Assembly: GCF_000423245.1 (NCBI RefSeq)
Contig: NZ_KE383993.1
Coordinates: 702,159 to 766,158 of the forward strand
Length of the DNA: 64,000 bases
Direction of reading: 5' to 3'
Origin: Ligilactobacillus ceti DSM 22408
GTDB taxonomy: Bacteria > Bacillota > Bacilli > Lactobacillales > Lactobacillaceae
Positions within the stretch are counted from its first letter, which is position 1. Each line of letters starts with the position of its first letter. Shown in pieces: positions 39,903 through 48,739 of this stretch. Both the position numbers and the translations under genes were made by a program. A model generated the notes under the pieces. It was not told where the DNA came from. It saw nothing but the letters and a program-made list of their open reading frames with translations, and ran no database searches.

Positions 39903-40730
39903 TTATTTCCAAAAATCATCATACACTGTAATCGGCAAATGACGTTTATGTTGTGTTTTTAAATACCAATTTTCAATTTTAGTCATGATTTCTGATGATA
40001 GTTCACGACCTTCTAAATAATCATCTAAATTATCATATGTTACACCTAAAGCTTGTTCATCAGGTAAAGCCGGACGATCTTCTTCTAAATCAGCTGTCGG
40101 AACTTTTAAATAAAGTTCTGCCGGTGCTCCTAACCATTTTAAAAGTTCACGACCTTGACGTTTATTCAAACGCCATAACGGTGTAATATCCGCTCCACCA
40201 TCACCAAACTTAGTATAAAAACCAGTAATTGCTTCTGCAGCATGATCAGTACCAACAACAGCTCCTGCTTTACTAGCTGCAATCCCATATTGAGCAATCA
40301 TTCTTTGTCTTGCTTTAATATTTCCTTTATTGAAATCCGTAATTGTGATTTCATTAGCCTTTAAGTCAGCAACCATCGCCTCTGTAGCTGCTTTGATATT
40401 CACAGTCATCACTTGATCAGGTTGCATAAACGCTAAGGCAGCTTGCGCATCATCTTCATCACATTGAATGCCATATGGCAAACGTACTGCAATAAATTGA
40501 TATTCATCATTTTGAGTTTCATTGCGTAATTCAGTAATCGCCATTTGGCATAATTTACCCGCCAATGTTGAATCTTGTCCACCCGAAATACCTAATACTA
40601 AAGTTTTTAAAAACGGATGTTTTAATAAATATGCTTTCATAAAATCAATTGAGCGTCGAATTTCTTGTTGCGCATCAATTACAGGTTGAACTTTTAATTC
40701 TTGAATAATTTGTTTTTGTAAAGAATTCAT
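39903..40730 (-). CDS. nadE: NH3-dependent NAD+ synthetase
   Basis: Amidates nicotinate adenine dinucleotide to NAD+. The 275-residue N-type PP-loop ATPase has [16 protein letters not shown] about residues 45-60, [25 protein letters not shown] and [23 protein letters not shown] about 167-189. There is no fused glutaminase domain, so it uses ammonia. GGAGG precedes the ATG. The usual partner pncB is not adjacent. A TGATATACT extended -10 (hexamer 40824-40829) about 90 bases upstream is a plausible promoter. Confidence 0.94.
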   Translation of the reverse strand: MNSLQKQIIQELKVQPVIDAQQEIRRSIDFMKAYLLKHPFLKTLVLGISGGQDSTLAGKLCQMAITELRNETQNDEYQFIAVRLPYGIQCDEDDAQAALAFMQPDQVMTVNIKAATEAMVADLKANEITITDFNKGNIKARQRMIAQYGIAASKAGAVVGTDHAAEAITGFYTKFGDGGADITPLWRLNKRQGRELLKWLGAPAELYLKVPTADLEEDRPALPDEQALGVTYDNLDDYLEGRELSSEIMTKIENWYLKTQHKRHLPITVYDDFWK

Positions 40731-40823
40731 CAGTAAACCTCCATTAACGAATTAATTTATTTTTATTTTAAGTCTTTTTAATTCACAAAACTAGTTTTAA
40801 CTTAGCTATTTACAATCTTTTAA

Positions 40824-40832
40824 AGTATATCA
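40824..40832 (-). promoter_or_regulatory. Possible nadE extended -10 element
   Basis: TGATATACT on the minus strand, the same nonamer as upstream of rodZ; no convincing -35. Confidence 0.4.
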
Positions 40833-40857
40833 TATCTATCCAATCGCAAACGACTCA

Positions 40858-40905
40858 ACAAAAAAGCCTTGCACTATCATTTTCAATAGTCCAAGACTTT
40901 TTATT
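40858..40905 (-). terminator. nagA-nagR operon terminator
   Basis: AAAAAG-CTTG-ACTAT arms (from 40861) pair with ATAGT-CAAG-CTTTTT (to 40902) with mismatched single bases between; T6 on the minus strand follows. Confidence 0.85.
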
Positions 40906-40911
40906 AGTTAT

Positions 40912-41610
40912 TTATTTTTCTAAATAAAATTCAAAACGATTGCCCGCATATTGTGTTCGAACATATTCAAACGGTGTGCCGTCTCCTAGTAAAGTAATTT
41001 GACGTAAACGTAATATAGCATCGCCACGTTTTAAATCTAGATAATCAGCAATTTTTTCAGATGCTAACATCGAGGAAACAATTTGTTGTGAATGTCCGAT
41101 TCTTAAACCTTGTGATTCTAATGTTCGATATAAAGATTGTGTGATTTGTTCACGATCATATTCTTTCACAAGTTCATAAGGTACTGTCGCTACTTCAAAA
41201 CAAATTGGGACATCGTCTGCATAACGAATCCGTTCCATGCGTAAAACACGCTGGTTGTCGGCTAATTTTAATTTTTCAATTTCACTTAATGATGGTGTTG
41301 TCACAATGAAAGAAATTGTCTTACTAGATGGTGTTTTTCCTTGTGCTTCAGTTAATGCTGTAAAACTAGTTACAACAGACATCTTTTCTTGAACTTTCTT
41401 GCGCGAAACATATGTCCCTGCACCAACATGTCTTTCTAAAATCCCCTCATCAACTAATGTTTGAATAGCTTGACGTAAAGTCATCCGACTCACACCAAAT
41501 TGACTAGCTAATTCTCTTTCTGAAGGAATCCGGTCTCCTACTGACCACTTATCCGATTCAATCCATGTTTTAATTTGGTTATGGATTTGAATATAAATCG
41601 GCGAACCCAT
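40912..41610 (-). CDS. nagR: GntR/HutC family repressor of GlcNAc utilisation (NagR/YvoA-type)
   Basis: The 232 residues have an N-terminal winged helix (PIYIQIHNQIKTWIESDKWSVGDRIPSERELASQFGVSRMTLRQAIQTLVDEGILERHVGAGTYV) and a C-terminal UTRA effector domain (about 90-230), which in NagR binds GlcNAc-6-P or GlcN-6-P. The gene is 24 bases after nagA, and a TTGGTATATACCAA operator, matching the NagR box type, lies in the nagA promoter, so autoregulated control of nagA-nagR is likely. AGGTG precedes the ATG. Confidence 0.9.
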   Translation of the reverse strand: MGSPIYIQIHNQIKTWIESDKWSVGDRIPSERELASQFGVSRMTLRQAIQTLVDEGILERHVGAGTYVSRKKVQEKMSVVTSFTALTEAQGKTPSSKTISFIVTTPSLSEIEKLKLADNQRVLRMERIRYADDVPICFEVATVPYELVKEYDREQITQSLYRTLESQGLRIGHSQQIVSSMLASEKIADYLDLKRGDAILRLRQITLLGDGTPFEYVRTQYAGNRFEFYLEK

Positions 41611-41634
41611 AAGATCACCTCGAATTAATAATTT

Positions 41635-42768
41635 TTATTTTTGGTATAAACGACCCAAACTATATGTTGATTGTAACATAATATCAGAATTAAAAACATT
41701 GATATCAGCATCTTTGCCGACTTCAAGTGTTCCTTTTTGTGTTAAATTAAATTCCCGAGCTTGGTTAACTGAAGACATCATAACAGCATCTTCAATGCTA
41801 CACCCTGTAAATTTCATAATATTTTTAAATGCATCTTGGAATTCTAAAACAGAACCTGCTAAGTTACCTGATTCAAGACGAGCTTGTTTATCTTTAACAA
41901 TAACTTTTTGCCCACCCAATTCAGATTCACCTTCTGGCATTCCTTTGGCACGCATAGAATCAGTAATTAATTCAATTCTTTCCGGCCCTTTTAATTCATA
42001 CGCCATTTTAACCATTTCCGGATCAATATGGAATCCATCTGCAATTACTTCACAATAAATATTATCTTCTAAAAACGCATGTCCTGTTACACCAGGTTCC
42101 CGATGTTTCAAAGGTCTTTGTGCATTATATAAATGAGTAACATGACTTGCTTTAGAATGTTTCATTTCTTGCCGAGTTGCATTACTATGACCAACAGAAG
42201 GAACAATCTGATGTTCAATACAAAATTCTTCAAAGGCTGGTGAAGTTTCATGTTCTGGAGCATATGTGACAACTTTAATCCGATTACCAGATAATTGATG
42301 CCATTTCGCAAATAACTCAATGTCCGGAGCTTGAATATATTCTTCAGGTTGAGCACCCTTGAAAACTGGCGAAATAAAAGGCCCTTCTAAATGAATACCT
42401 TGAATAACTGGATTCATTTCAGCAGCTTTTTTAATTCCTACCATTGCATTAGCAATATTTTCATGCGATTGTGTCATCGTTGTCGCAAAATAAGACGTAA
42501 TCCCTTCATGAACCATTTCATCTACCATCTGTGAAATTTCTTTTGGATTACCATCCATTGCATCAAAACTATATCCACCATGACTGTGCACATCAATAAA
42601 ACCTGGAACAACAATTTGCCCATTTAAATCAACGACTTTATCTCCCGGCTCAGCTTGATAATCAGCTGTTTTACCAATCGCTTTAATTTGTTCATCAAAA
42701 CGAATATAACCATCTTCAATCTTTTCTTTACCGGTATAAATCACTGCATGTTTTAATACTGTACTCAT
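41635..42768 (-). CDS. nagA: N-acetylglucosamine-6-phosphate deacetylase
   Basis: Hydrolyses GlcNAc-6-P to GlcN-6-P and acetate. The 377-residue amidohydrolase has PGFIDVHSHGGYSFDAMDG about residues 53-71, HLEGPFISPVFKGAQ about 125-139, VGHSNAT about 189-195, VTHLYNAQRP about 207-216, the catalytic TDSM segment (ELITDSMRA) about 266-274 and a C-terminal GKDADINVF. The start ATG at 42766-42768 follows AAGGTGG; a 38-codon upstream extension would run through the promoter and is rejected. Confidence 0.95.
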   Translation of the reverse strand: MSTVLKHAVIYTGKEKIEDGYIRFDEQIKAIGKTADYQAEPGDKVVDLNGQIVVPGFIDVHSHGGYSFDAMDGNPKEISQMVDEMVHEGITSYFATTMTQSHENIANAMVGIKKAAEMNPVIQGIHLEGPFISPVFKGAQPEEYIQAPDIELFAKWHQLSGNRIKVVTYAPEHETSPAFEEFCIEHQIVPSVGHSNATRQEMKHSKASHVTHLYNAQRPLKHREPGVTGHAFLEDNIYCEVIADGFHIDPEMVKMAYELKGPERIELITDSMRAKGMPEGESELGGQKVIVKDKQARLESGNLAGSVLEFQDAFKNIMKFTGCSIEDAVMMSSVNQAREFNLTQKGTLEVGKDADINVFNSDIMLQSTYSLGRLYQK

Positions 42769-42808
42769 TTTATACGCCACCTTATCTAAATTAGCATGAT
42801 TCATCTTT

Positions 42809-42837
42809 ATTATAATTGGTATATACCAAAATTTCAA
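42809..42837 (-). promoter_or_regulatory. nagA-nagR promoter with NagR operator
   Basis: TTGAAA (42832-42837), 17 bp, TATAAT (42809-42814). The spacer carries the perfect 14-bp palindrome TTGGTATATACCAA at 42816-42829, of the known NagR/YvoA (dre) type with the TGGTATA half-site. Repressor binding here would block RNA polymerase directly. Confidence 0.85.
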
Positions 42838-42847
42838 GGTCTGTTTT

Positions 42848-43648
42848 TTATTTATTTTGATCTTTTTGAACAGTAGCATCAACAGCTTTTACAACCGAAG
42901 TCATAAACCCTGCTTCTTCTAAAGCTAACAAACCTGCTATTGTCGTGCCACCTGGTGAACAAACATCATCCACTAATTCAAATGGTGTTTTATCGGTAGT
43001 TAAAACTTTTTTAGCACTCCCCAGCACTGCTTGCGCAACAATTTGATCAGCTTGTTTTTTAGTCAATCCATATTTAACCCCTGCTCGCGCTAATGAATCA
43101 ATGAAAAAATAAATAAATGCAGGAGAACTACCCGCCAAAGCAACAAAAATACTAAAGTCTTTTTCTGGTAGTTCAATTACTTGTCCTAAGGCAGTAAAAA
43201 TATCTACAGTATCTTGAAATTCGCTTTCTTTAACAGCCTTATTTGGTTTTAACGCTGTCATCCCTTCGTTAATTTCCACATTAACATTAGGCATAATACG
43301 CACAATTTTAGCATCATCATTTTCTAAATCTGCTTGCATTTCAGCTAACGAAATCCCGGTCACCATCGAAATCAAGATTACATTTTCTTGACGAACAGTT
43401 TCTTTAATTTCTTTTAAAATATCAGTTAAAATATAAGGCTTAATTCCTAACATCACATAATCGGCACTTTGAACAACTTCACTATTACTTTCACATGTAG
43501 TTAATCCGTATTCCTTAGCAAAAGCTTCATATTTACTTTTTGTTCCACTATGCACATAAATATCAGCTGGTTTTACAAAATCAACCGCTAATAAACCTTT
43601 TATAATTGCTGATGACATATTTCCGACACCGATAAATCCAATTTTCAA
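42848..43648 (-). CDS. proC: Pyrroline-5-carboxylate reductase
   Basis: Last step of proline synthesis, NAD(P)H-dependent. The 266 residues begin with the Rossmann motif KIGFIGVGNMSSAIIKGLL, followed by VMLGIKPY, MVTGISLAEM, RIMPNVNVEINEGM and the C-terminal LVDDVCSPGGTTIAGLLALEEAGF signature. A TTG start at 43646-43648 is preferred: it gives the family start MKIGFIG and has AAAGG about 10 bases upstream; the GTG three codons before is only 2 bases from it. No terminator before the nagA promoter. Confidence 0.94.
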   Translation of the reverse strand: MKIGFIGVGNMSSAIIKGLLAVDFVKPADIYVHSGTKSKYEAFAKEYGLTTCESNSEVVQSADYVMLGIKPYILTDILKEIKETVRQENVILISMVTGISLAEMQADLENDDAKIVRIMPNVNVEINEGMTALKPNKAVKESEFQDTVDIFTALGQVIELPEKDFSIFVALAGSSPAFIYFFIDSLARAGVKYGLTKKQADQIVAQAVLGSAKKVLTTDKTPFELVDDVCSPGGTTIAGLLALEEAGFMTSVVKAVDATVQKDQNK

Positions 43649-43710
43649 TCTTGTCACAACCTTTTTATTTTTTATTAATTATCTTACTACTTTTATTTTT
43701 ACTTGTATGC

Positions 43711-43743
43711 AAAAAAGACACTTTCGTTCCAGAAAATGTCTTT
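43711..43743 (-). terminator. recA terminator
   Basis: AAAGACA-TTTC/GAAA-TGTCTTT hairpin on the minus strand, followed by a T run, 9 bases past the recA stop. Confidence 0.8.
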
Positions 43744-43751
43744 CAAACATA

Positions 43752-44828
43752 TTATTTAGCGTCTTTATCTTTTGCTTTTGTTTTAGTTGTTGCTTTTTTA
43801 GCTGTTTCTTTAGTTGGTGCTTCTTCAGTTGTTTCATCATCACCAATTCCATAAGCAGTCCGAACTTTAGCAACAATTTCATTCATAACTTCAGGATGTT
43901 CTTTCATATAAGTTTTCGCATTTTCACGACCTTGACCAATTCGAACATCTCCATAAGAGAACCAAGAACCACTCTTGTTAATAATATCTTTTTCAACGGC
44001 CATATCAATTAATTCACCCGTTTTGGAAATACCTTCTCCATACATAATATCAACAATTGCCACTCTAAATGGTGGAGCAACTTTATTTTTCACAACTTTA
44101 ATCTTTGTCCGATTACCCATAATATCAGAACCGTTTTTAATAGTTTCACCACGACGAACTTCTAAACGAACTGTTGAATAGAATTTAAGGGCACGTCCAC
44201 CTGGAGTTGTTTCTGGATTACCAAACATGATCCCAACTTTTTCACGAATTTGGTTAATGAAAATCGCAATAGTTTTTGTTTTATTAATTGTCCCAGATAA
44301 TTTACGCAAAGCTTGAGACATTAAACGAGCTTGCAACCCAACATGGGCATCACCCATTTCACCTTCAATTTCAGCACGAGGTACAAGTGCTGCAACAGAA
44401 TCAATAACAACAATATCAATTGCGCCGGAAGAAACTAATGCATCAGCAATTTCTAACCCTTGTTCCCCTGTATCAGGTTGAGATAATAATAAATCATCAA
44501 TATTAACACCTAAAGCTGTAGCATATGCTGGATCCAATGCATTTTCCGCATCGATATATGCAGCTGTCCCACCACGTTTTTGCACTTCTGCAACCGCATG
44601 TAATGCAACTGTTGTTTTACCAGAACTTTCTGGTCCGTAAACTTCCACAATCCGTCCACGTGGATACCCACCAACACCTAAAGCTTCATCTAAAGCTAAA
44701 GATCCACTTGGGATTGTTGAAATTTTTGTATCAGCTTTATCACCCATACGCATAATTGAACCTTTACCAAAGTTCTTTTCAATTTTTTTCAATGCTGTTT
44801 CTAAAGCATCTTTTCTTTCATCAGCCAT
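43752..44828 (-). CDS. recA: Recombinase A
   Basis: Strand exchange and SOS co-protease. The 358-residue protein has [16 protein letters not shown] at the start, Walker [10 protein letters not shown] about residues 64-72, [21 protein letters not shown] about 138-158, the L2 region [24 protein letters not shown] about 193-216 and a Lys/Thr/Ala-rich C-terminal tail. AAGGAGG precedes the ATG. cinA, often upstream of recA, is replaced here by pgsA alone. Confidence 0.97.
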   Translation of the reverse strand: MADERKDALETALKKIEKNFGKGSIMRMGDKADTKISTIPSGSLALDEALGVGGYPRGRIVEVYGPESSGKTTVALHAVAEVQKRGGTAAYIDAENALDPAYATALGVNIDDLLLSQPDTGEQGLEIADALVSSGAIDIVVIDSVAALVPRAEIEGEMGDAHVGLQARLMSQALRKLSGTINKTKTIAIFINQIREKVGIMFGNPETTPGGRALKFYSTVRLEVRRGETIKNGSDIMGNRTKIKVVKNKVAPPFRVAIVDIMYGEGISKTGELIDMAVEKDIINKSGSWFSYGDVRIGQGRENAKTYMKEHPEVMNEIVAKVRTAYGIGDDETTEEAPTKETAKKATTKTKAKDKDAK

Positions 44829-44868
44829 TTAATTTCCTCCTTAAAACAAGTCCATATCTTCTTTTATA

Positions 44869-44920
44869 ATAATACTTTTAAAAATCTAAAAACTCAAGTT
44901 ACGTTAACTTTACTCAACTT
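44869..44920 (-). promoter_or_regulatory. recA promoter with upstream palindrome and repeats
   Basis: TTGAGT (44892-44897), 17 bp, TATTAT (44869-44874). A 15-bp palindrome AAGTTA-CGT-TAACTT (44896-44910) overlaps the -35, and ACTCAASTT direct repeats occur at 44892-44900 and 44912-44920, 20 bp apart. No CGAAC-N4-GTTCG LexA box was found. Confidence 0.6.
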
Positions 44921-44954
44921 ATCCTCTCATTGATAAATACGTCAACCAACTGTT

Positions 44955-45034
44955 TAAAACGCAAAAACTTCGCTAGAAAATCTTTTAATCACCTTGTTCT
45001 GTGATACTAATTGATAGACTAGCGAAGTTTTTTT
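44955..45034. terminator. rodZ-pgsA terminator, long nested hairpin
   Basis: AAAACTTCGCTAG (44964-44976) pairs with 45019-45031 over 13 bp; the 42-base loop contains an inner ATCAC/GTGAT hairpin. The base of the stem touches the pgsA stop codon. T runs occur on the minus strand and on the plus strand. Confidence 0.75.
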
Positions 45035-45620
45035 ATTTTTCAAATGAATCAGCAAATATTTCGCGGCTATTGTGGAAATAATCCCATCCTGAATAAACTG
45101 TGAAGAATAAACATACATATAATAAAATTTGACCCATTGGAATATGAATAACTGTAAAGAAGATATCATTCAAGAATAAGAACACAATTGAAAACATTTG
45201 TGTTGCTGTCTTAATTTTACCTGGCATAGCTGCTGCCATAACTTTACCGTTATTTTCCACAACTAATAATCGTAATCCAGTAACAGCTAATTCACGACAC
45301 ACAATAATGGCAGCAACCCAAGCAGGTACTTTACCCATTTGAACTAGAATAATAAACGCTGTCATTACTAACATTTTATCAGCTAATGGATCTGCAAATT
45401 TACCGAAATTAGATACTAAATTATATTTACGAGCAATTTGACCATCGGCATAATCTGTTAAAGAAGCCACGGCAAAAATAATTGCACCAATTAATTGAGT
45501 AACGGGAATTGTCGCGCCACCCCAAACAACTTCACCCCAATTAAATGGGACTAATAAAACAATCATAAATACTGGTATTAAGAAAATTCTTAACACCGTT
45601 AATTTATTTGGTAAATTCAT
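45033..45620 (-). CDS. pgsA: CDP-diacylglycerol-glycerol-3-phosphate 3-phosphatidyltransferase
   Basis: Makes phosphatidylglycerol-phosphate. The 195-residue integral membrane protein has the CDP-alcohol phosphotransferase signature DYADGQIARKYNLVSNFGKFADPLADK about residues 57-83 and about six hydrophobic segments. AAGGAG lies 11 bases before the ATG. Directly downstream of rodZ (19-base gap), the conserved ymfF-ymfH-ymfI-rodZ-pgsA-recA order of Bacilli. Confidence 0.95.
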   Translation of the reverse strand: MNLPNKLTVLRIFLIPVFMIVLLVPFNWGEVVWGGATIPVTQLIGAIIFAVASLTDYADGQIARKYNLVSNFGKFADPLADKMLVMTAFIILVQMGKVPAWVAAIIVCRELAVTGLRLLVVENNGKVMAAAMPGKIKTATQMFSIVFLFLNDIFFTVIHIPMGQILLYVCLFFTVYSGWDYFHNSREIFADSFEK

Positions 45621-45639
45621 AAATTTATTCGCTCCTTAA

Positions 45640-46590
45640 TTAATCTGCATTTTGACTAGTTGTTGTACTTGAACTAGATGATGCTTCTGCTGGTTTATCC
45701 GCTGCTTTTTTATCTTTACTTGCAACATTAATAACTATTGTTCGTACGCTCTTGTTAGCATCTTCTTTGAGGAAATCAAATTTCTTACCGTTAATTTCAA
45801 TTTCAGTACCTTTAGAATTTCCTAAGTTCAACATAATCTTTTTCGTGTTTTCTGGTAATTTAACTTCTTTAGTAGCTCCCGGTGCCAAAGTACCTTGCCA
45901 AATTTGCACGCCATCTGCTGTCACTGCATTCCAAGCTGCACGACCTTGCACTTTTAGTTGTAAAACATTTGTAGCTGGAGCATTTGTTAAATCATATACA
46001 AATCTGGATCCTTGTACACTTGTAGACACAATTTTTTGTTCTTTTTCTTTAGCTGTTGCTTTATCTTTGGCAGCTTTTTTCTTAGCTGCTTTTTTCTTAG
46101 CAACTTTTTTCTTTTGACTTGTTTCGTCAGTTGAAACAGCTACTTTTTCAGTATTATTTTCAATTTGTTGACTGTTTTTATTATGATTACCACGTGCTAC
46201 AACATAAATTGTTCCAATAATTGCAGCTACAACAACGACAATAATAACAGTTGGTATATACTTCAATAAATGACCAAAACGATCTGGTTTATCATCATCT
46301 TTAGCTTGTCGTTCAGCTAAACGTGATGTTACTTCTTCAATGGGTAATGGTTCTTTTTGACCTAATTTTTCATTTAATTCGTCAGCAAAATCATCATAAT
46401 TCAAATCAACTGTTTCCGCATATTGACGAATAAAAGCTTTAACATAAAAATCACCTGGTAAAGCCGCAAAATCTTCTTCTTCAATCGCAATCAAATAGCG
46501 TTTTTGAATTTTGGTAATTTGTTGTAAATCATCTAAAGTATAACCTTTTTCAATTCTTGCTTCTTTTAAAATTTGTCCAATATCACTCAT
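45640..46590 (-). CDS. rodZ: RodZ-like helix-turn-helix membrane protein
   Basis: Cell-shape protein that links MreB-type cytoskeleton to the wall machinery. The 316 residues have an N-terminal Xre-type HTH (IGQILKEARIEKGYTLDDLQQITKIQKRYLIAIEEEDFAALPG), one membrane helix about residues 110-133 (IPTVIIVVVVAAIIGTIYVVA), a Lys/Ala-rich stretch (KKKVAKKKAAKKKAAKDKAT) and an extracellular DUF4115 beta domain (VQGRAAWNAVTADGVQIWQGTLAPG). Start ATG 46588-46590 is chosen because GGAG is about 12 bases upstream; ATGs 6 and 8 codons earlier overlap it or lack one. Confidence 0.9.
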   Translation of the reverse strand: MSDIGQILKEARIEKGYTLDDLQQITKIQKRYLIAIEEEDFAALPGDFYVKAFIRQYAETVDLNYDDFADELNEKLGQKEPLPIEEVTSRLAERQAKDDDKPDRFGHLLKYIPTVIIVVVVAAIIGTIYVVARGNHNKNSQQIENNTEKVAVSTDETSQKKKVAKKKAAKKKAAKDKATAKEKEQKIVSTSVQGSRFVYDLTNAPATNVLQLKVQGRAAWNAVTADGVQIWQGTLAPGATKEVKLPENTKKIMLNLGNSKGTEIEINGKKFDFLKEDANKSVRTIVINVASKDKKAADKPAEASSSSSTTTSQNAD

Positions 46591-46652
46591 AGCTATTTTA
46601 CTCTCCATGTTCATTTAATAACTTTTCTTTTAAAAAAATCAATTCATATTTC

Positions 46653-46672
46653 ATACTCTATAAAGTATATCA
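46653..46672 (-). promoter_or_regulatory. Possible rodZ promoter
   Basis: Extended -10 TGATATACT (hexamer 46664-46669), overlapped by an imperfect ATACT/AGTAT palindrome at 46653-46668. No good -35. Confidence 0.4.
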
Positions 46673-46714
46673 TAGACTCTGATTAATATTTTATTAAGAT
46701 TGATTTCAAGAATA

Positions 46715-47440
46715 TCATTTTAACCAGCCACCTGTCACGTATAAAGTTTGACCAGTTAAATAATCAGCTTTTTCAGATAATAAAGACTGTACCCAATAAC
46801 TAATTTCAGAAACTTTAGCAAATCTTCCTACTGGAATTTCTGCAGCAACAGCAGCCTTTTCTTCAGCAGCAAAAGTCATATTCATTTGTGTATCAACAGC
46901 TCCTGGTGCCACAACATTTACAGTAATCCCCAGTGAAGCAACCTCTTTACTATATGCACTAACAAATGCACTTAAAGCTCCTTTGACAGTACTATAGCCT
47001 ACTTCCATCGCACTCCCAACGCCACCATAAATTGAACCAATAAAAACAATTCTACCATTAGGTGAACGTGTTAATTTTGTTTCTAATTTTTGTAATAATA
47101 ACAATGGAGTTTCAACTTGCATTTTTAACATCGTACTTAATTGTCCCGCTGGTAATTCCGAAAACAAACTATACCAGGTAGTCCCTTGAGCAAAAATAAC
47201 AGCATCTAAGGCAAATAAATTATTCGTAATCTGCTCTAAATGCTCACAATCCGTTAAATCATATTGTAAGGTTAAAAAATCTTGCTTAGCATATTCCATT
47301 TGTAACTCTTGTGCTAAATTACGTATTTTGTCTGTATTTTGATGATAATGTAAATACAAAGACCAACCATCTTGAGCTAAATCACGTGCAATTTGTTGTC
47401 CAATATCACCTGATGCCCCAATAATTAAAGCCCATTTCAT
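46715..47440 (-). CDS. ymfI: SDR oxidoreductase YmfI (EF-P 5-aminopentanone reductase)
   Basis: In Bacillus YmfI reduces 5-aminopentanone to 5-aminopentanol on Lys32 of elongation factor P. The 241-residue protein has the NAD(P) motif IIGASGDIGQQIARDL, the catalytic Ser in FIGSIYGGVGSAMEVGYSTVKGAL with the Tyr-x3-Lys (YSTVK) about residues 149-153, and APGAVDT. Its ATG overlaps the ymfH stop (ATGA), so it is translationally coupled with the M16 pair. Confidence 0.88.
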   Translation of the reverse strand: MKWALIIGASGDIGQQIARDLAQDGWSLYLHYHQNTDKIRNLAQELQMEYAKQDFLTLQYDLTDCEHLEQITNNLFALDAVIFAQGTTWYSLFSELPAGQLSTMLKMQVETPLLLLQKLETKLTRSPNGRIVFIGSIYGGVGSAMEVGYSTVKGALSAFVSAYSKEVASLGITVNVVAPGAVDTQMNMTFAAEEKAAVAAEIPVGRFAKVSEISYWVQSLLSEKADYLTGQTLYVTGGWLK

Positions 47441-48738
47441 TGTATATCATCTTCTTTCGGGAAAATTTGATAAACACTAATTGCTTCTTCCTTAATAAAT
47501 TGTTGTGCCACTTCCACTACTTCATTTAATTCCATTTTTTCAATTAGAGGAATCACGTCAAACAATGTCGCCCCCGCAAATAATTCACCTTCATAATTAT
47601 TTGCGATTGATTCTAATGAATCTAAACTTGTTATTAAGCGTCCTACTAATTCTTTTTTAGCTAATTCAAACGCTTCAGTTTGGTTTTGAATTGTCTCAAC
47701 TGCATTTTCAGCAATTTGAATTACTTGTTTAACAAAAGCTTGCGGATCTTTTGTATTACCATAAATTGTCGCAAAATGAAATCCACGCTCTAACAAGAAA
47801 TCATAATCAAATGAATCATCAATAACGCCTTGATTATACATTGCTAAATATTGCGGTGTACTTTCGGAATATAGCAATTGCATTAAGATTTCAATTTTAA
47901 AATAATAAAATAATCCTGCTCGTCCGGCCGGAACTTGATCTAACCCTTTAATACCTATAATAGTTTTAGGTTGTTGAATATCACGTTCTTCCATCCGATA
48001 GGGTAATAAATCAGTTTTTGTATAATCAAACTGATATTGCGGTGATGTTAATGGTGGAAATTCTTTTTCTGCTTGATTTTCTTCAATTAAAGAAATCATA
48101 TCATCTACAATAAAATTCCCTACTAAAAACAAATTCATATTTTCAGGTCGGTAAAAATGAGCATAACATTCATTTAAATCTTGAGCTGTAATTTCTTGAA
48201 TGGATTGACTAGTTCCGGCAATATCTAAAGCTAACGGTGTTTGTGGATACATGTTTTTAACAATTCCTGAAAAAAGTCCCCAATTCGGATTATCTTCATA
48301 CATTTTAATTTCTTGATCAATAATCCCTTTTTCTTTGTTAACTTTTTCATCCGTAAAATATGGCGTTTGTACAAAATCAAGTAATGTCGTTACACATGCT
48401 TGGGCATTTTCTGTAGTAGAAAACATATAGCTCGTCCGTGTGTAACTAGTAAAAGCATTCGAATCAGCACCATATTTACCAAACAAATCAAAAGCATCAT
48501 AATCTTCTTTATCAAACATTTTATGTTCTAAAAAGTGAGCAATGCCCGCCGGATAAGTAACTGGTTCATTTTGACCTTCAGGAATAAAAGTTGTATCTAC
48601 AGATCCATAATTAGTTGTTAATACTCCATATGTTTTATGATATTGCGGCCGGGCTAATAAATTAACCGTTAATCCGTTTGGTAATTTCAATGTATAAATT
48701 GTTTCACCAAAACGAACTGTTGTCGCTAAATCTTTCAT
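47437..48738 (-). CDS. ymfH: M16 family metallopeptidase-like protein YmfH
   Basis: Insulinase/pitrilysin-fold protein of 433 residues with the inverted zinc motif HFLEH (GIAHFLEHKMFD about residues 68-79) and a downstream Glu region (DQEIKMYEDNPNW). It is the probably active partner of the ymfF product. In Bacillus this pair is linked to EF-P modification with YmfI; peptide substrates are unproven. The start is 1 base after the ymfF stop. Confidence 0.9.
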   Translation of the reverse strand: MKDLATTVRFGETIYTLKLPNGLTVNLLARPQYHKTYGVLTTNYGSVDTTFIPEGQNEPVTYPAGIAHFLEHKMFDKEDYDAFDLFGKYGADSNAFTSYTRTSYMFSTTENAQACVTTLLDFVQTPYFTDEKVNKEKGIIDQEIKMYEDNPNWGLFSGIVKNMYPQTPLALDIAGTSQSIQEITAQDLNECYAHFYRPENMNLFLVGNFIVDDMISLIEENQAEKEFPPLTSPQYQFDYTKTDLLPYRMEERDIQQPKTIIGIKGLDQVPAGRAGLFYYFKIEILMQLLYSESTPQYLAMYNQGVIDDSFDYDFLLERGFHFATIYGNTKDPQAFVKQVIQIAENAVETIQNQTEAFELAKKELVGRLITSLDSLESIANNYEGELFAGATLFDVIPLIEKMELNEVVEVAQQFIKEEAISVYQIFPKEDDIQ

Positions 48739-48739
48739 C

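Noticed and set aside
41699-42058. 119-codon plus-strand frame inside nagA
   Set aside because: Antisense to a well-conserved enzyme gene with no expression signals.
41635-42882. 415-residue reading of nagA
   Set aside because: It would translate through the promoter and NagR operator; the internal ATG with AAGGTGG fits the family length.
45752-46117. 121-codon plus-strand frame inside rodZ
   Set aside because: Its FFLAAFFLATFFF end is simply the complement of the Lys/Ala-rich stretch of RodZ.
46053-46137. Tandem repeat of KKKAAK codons in rodZ taken as a repeat locus
   Set aside because: Degenerate low-complexity protein stretch, not an exact DNA repeat.
46251-46263. TTGGTATATACTT, resembling a NagR half-site
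   Set aside because: Lies in the rodZ membrane-helix coding region and lacks the second ACCAA arm.
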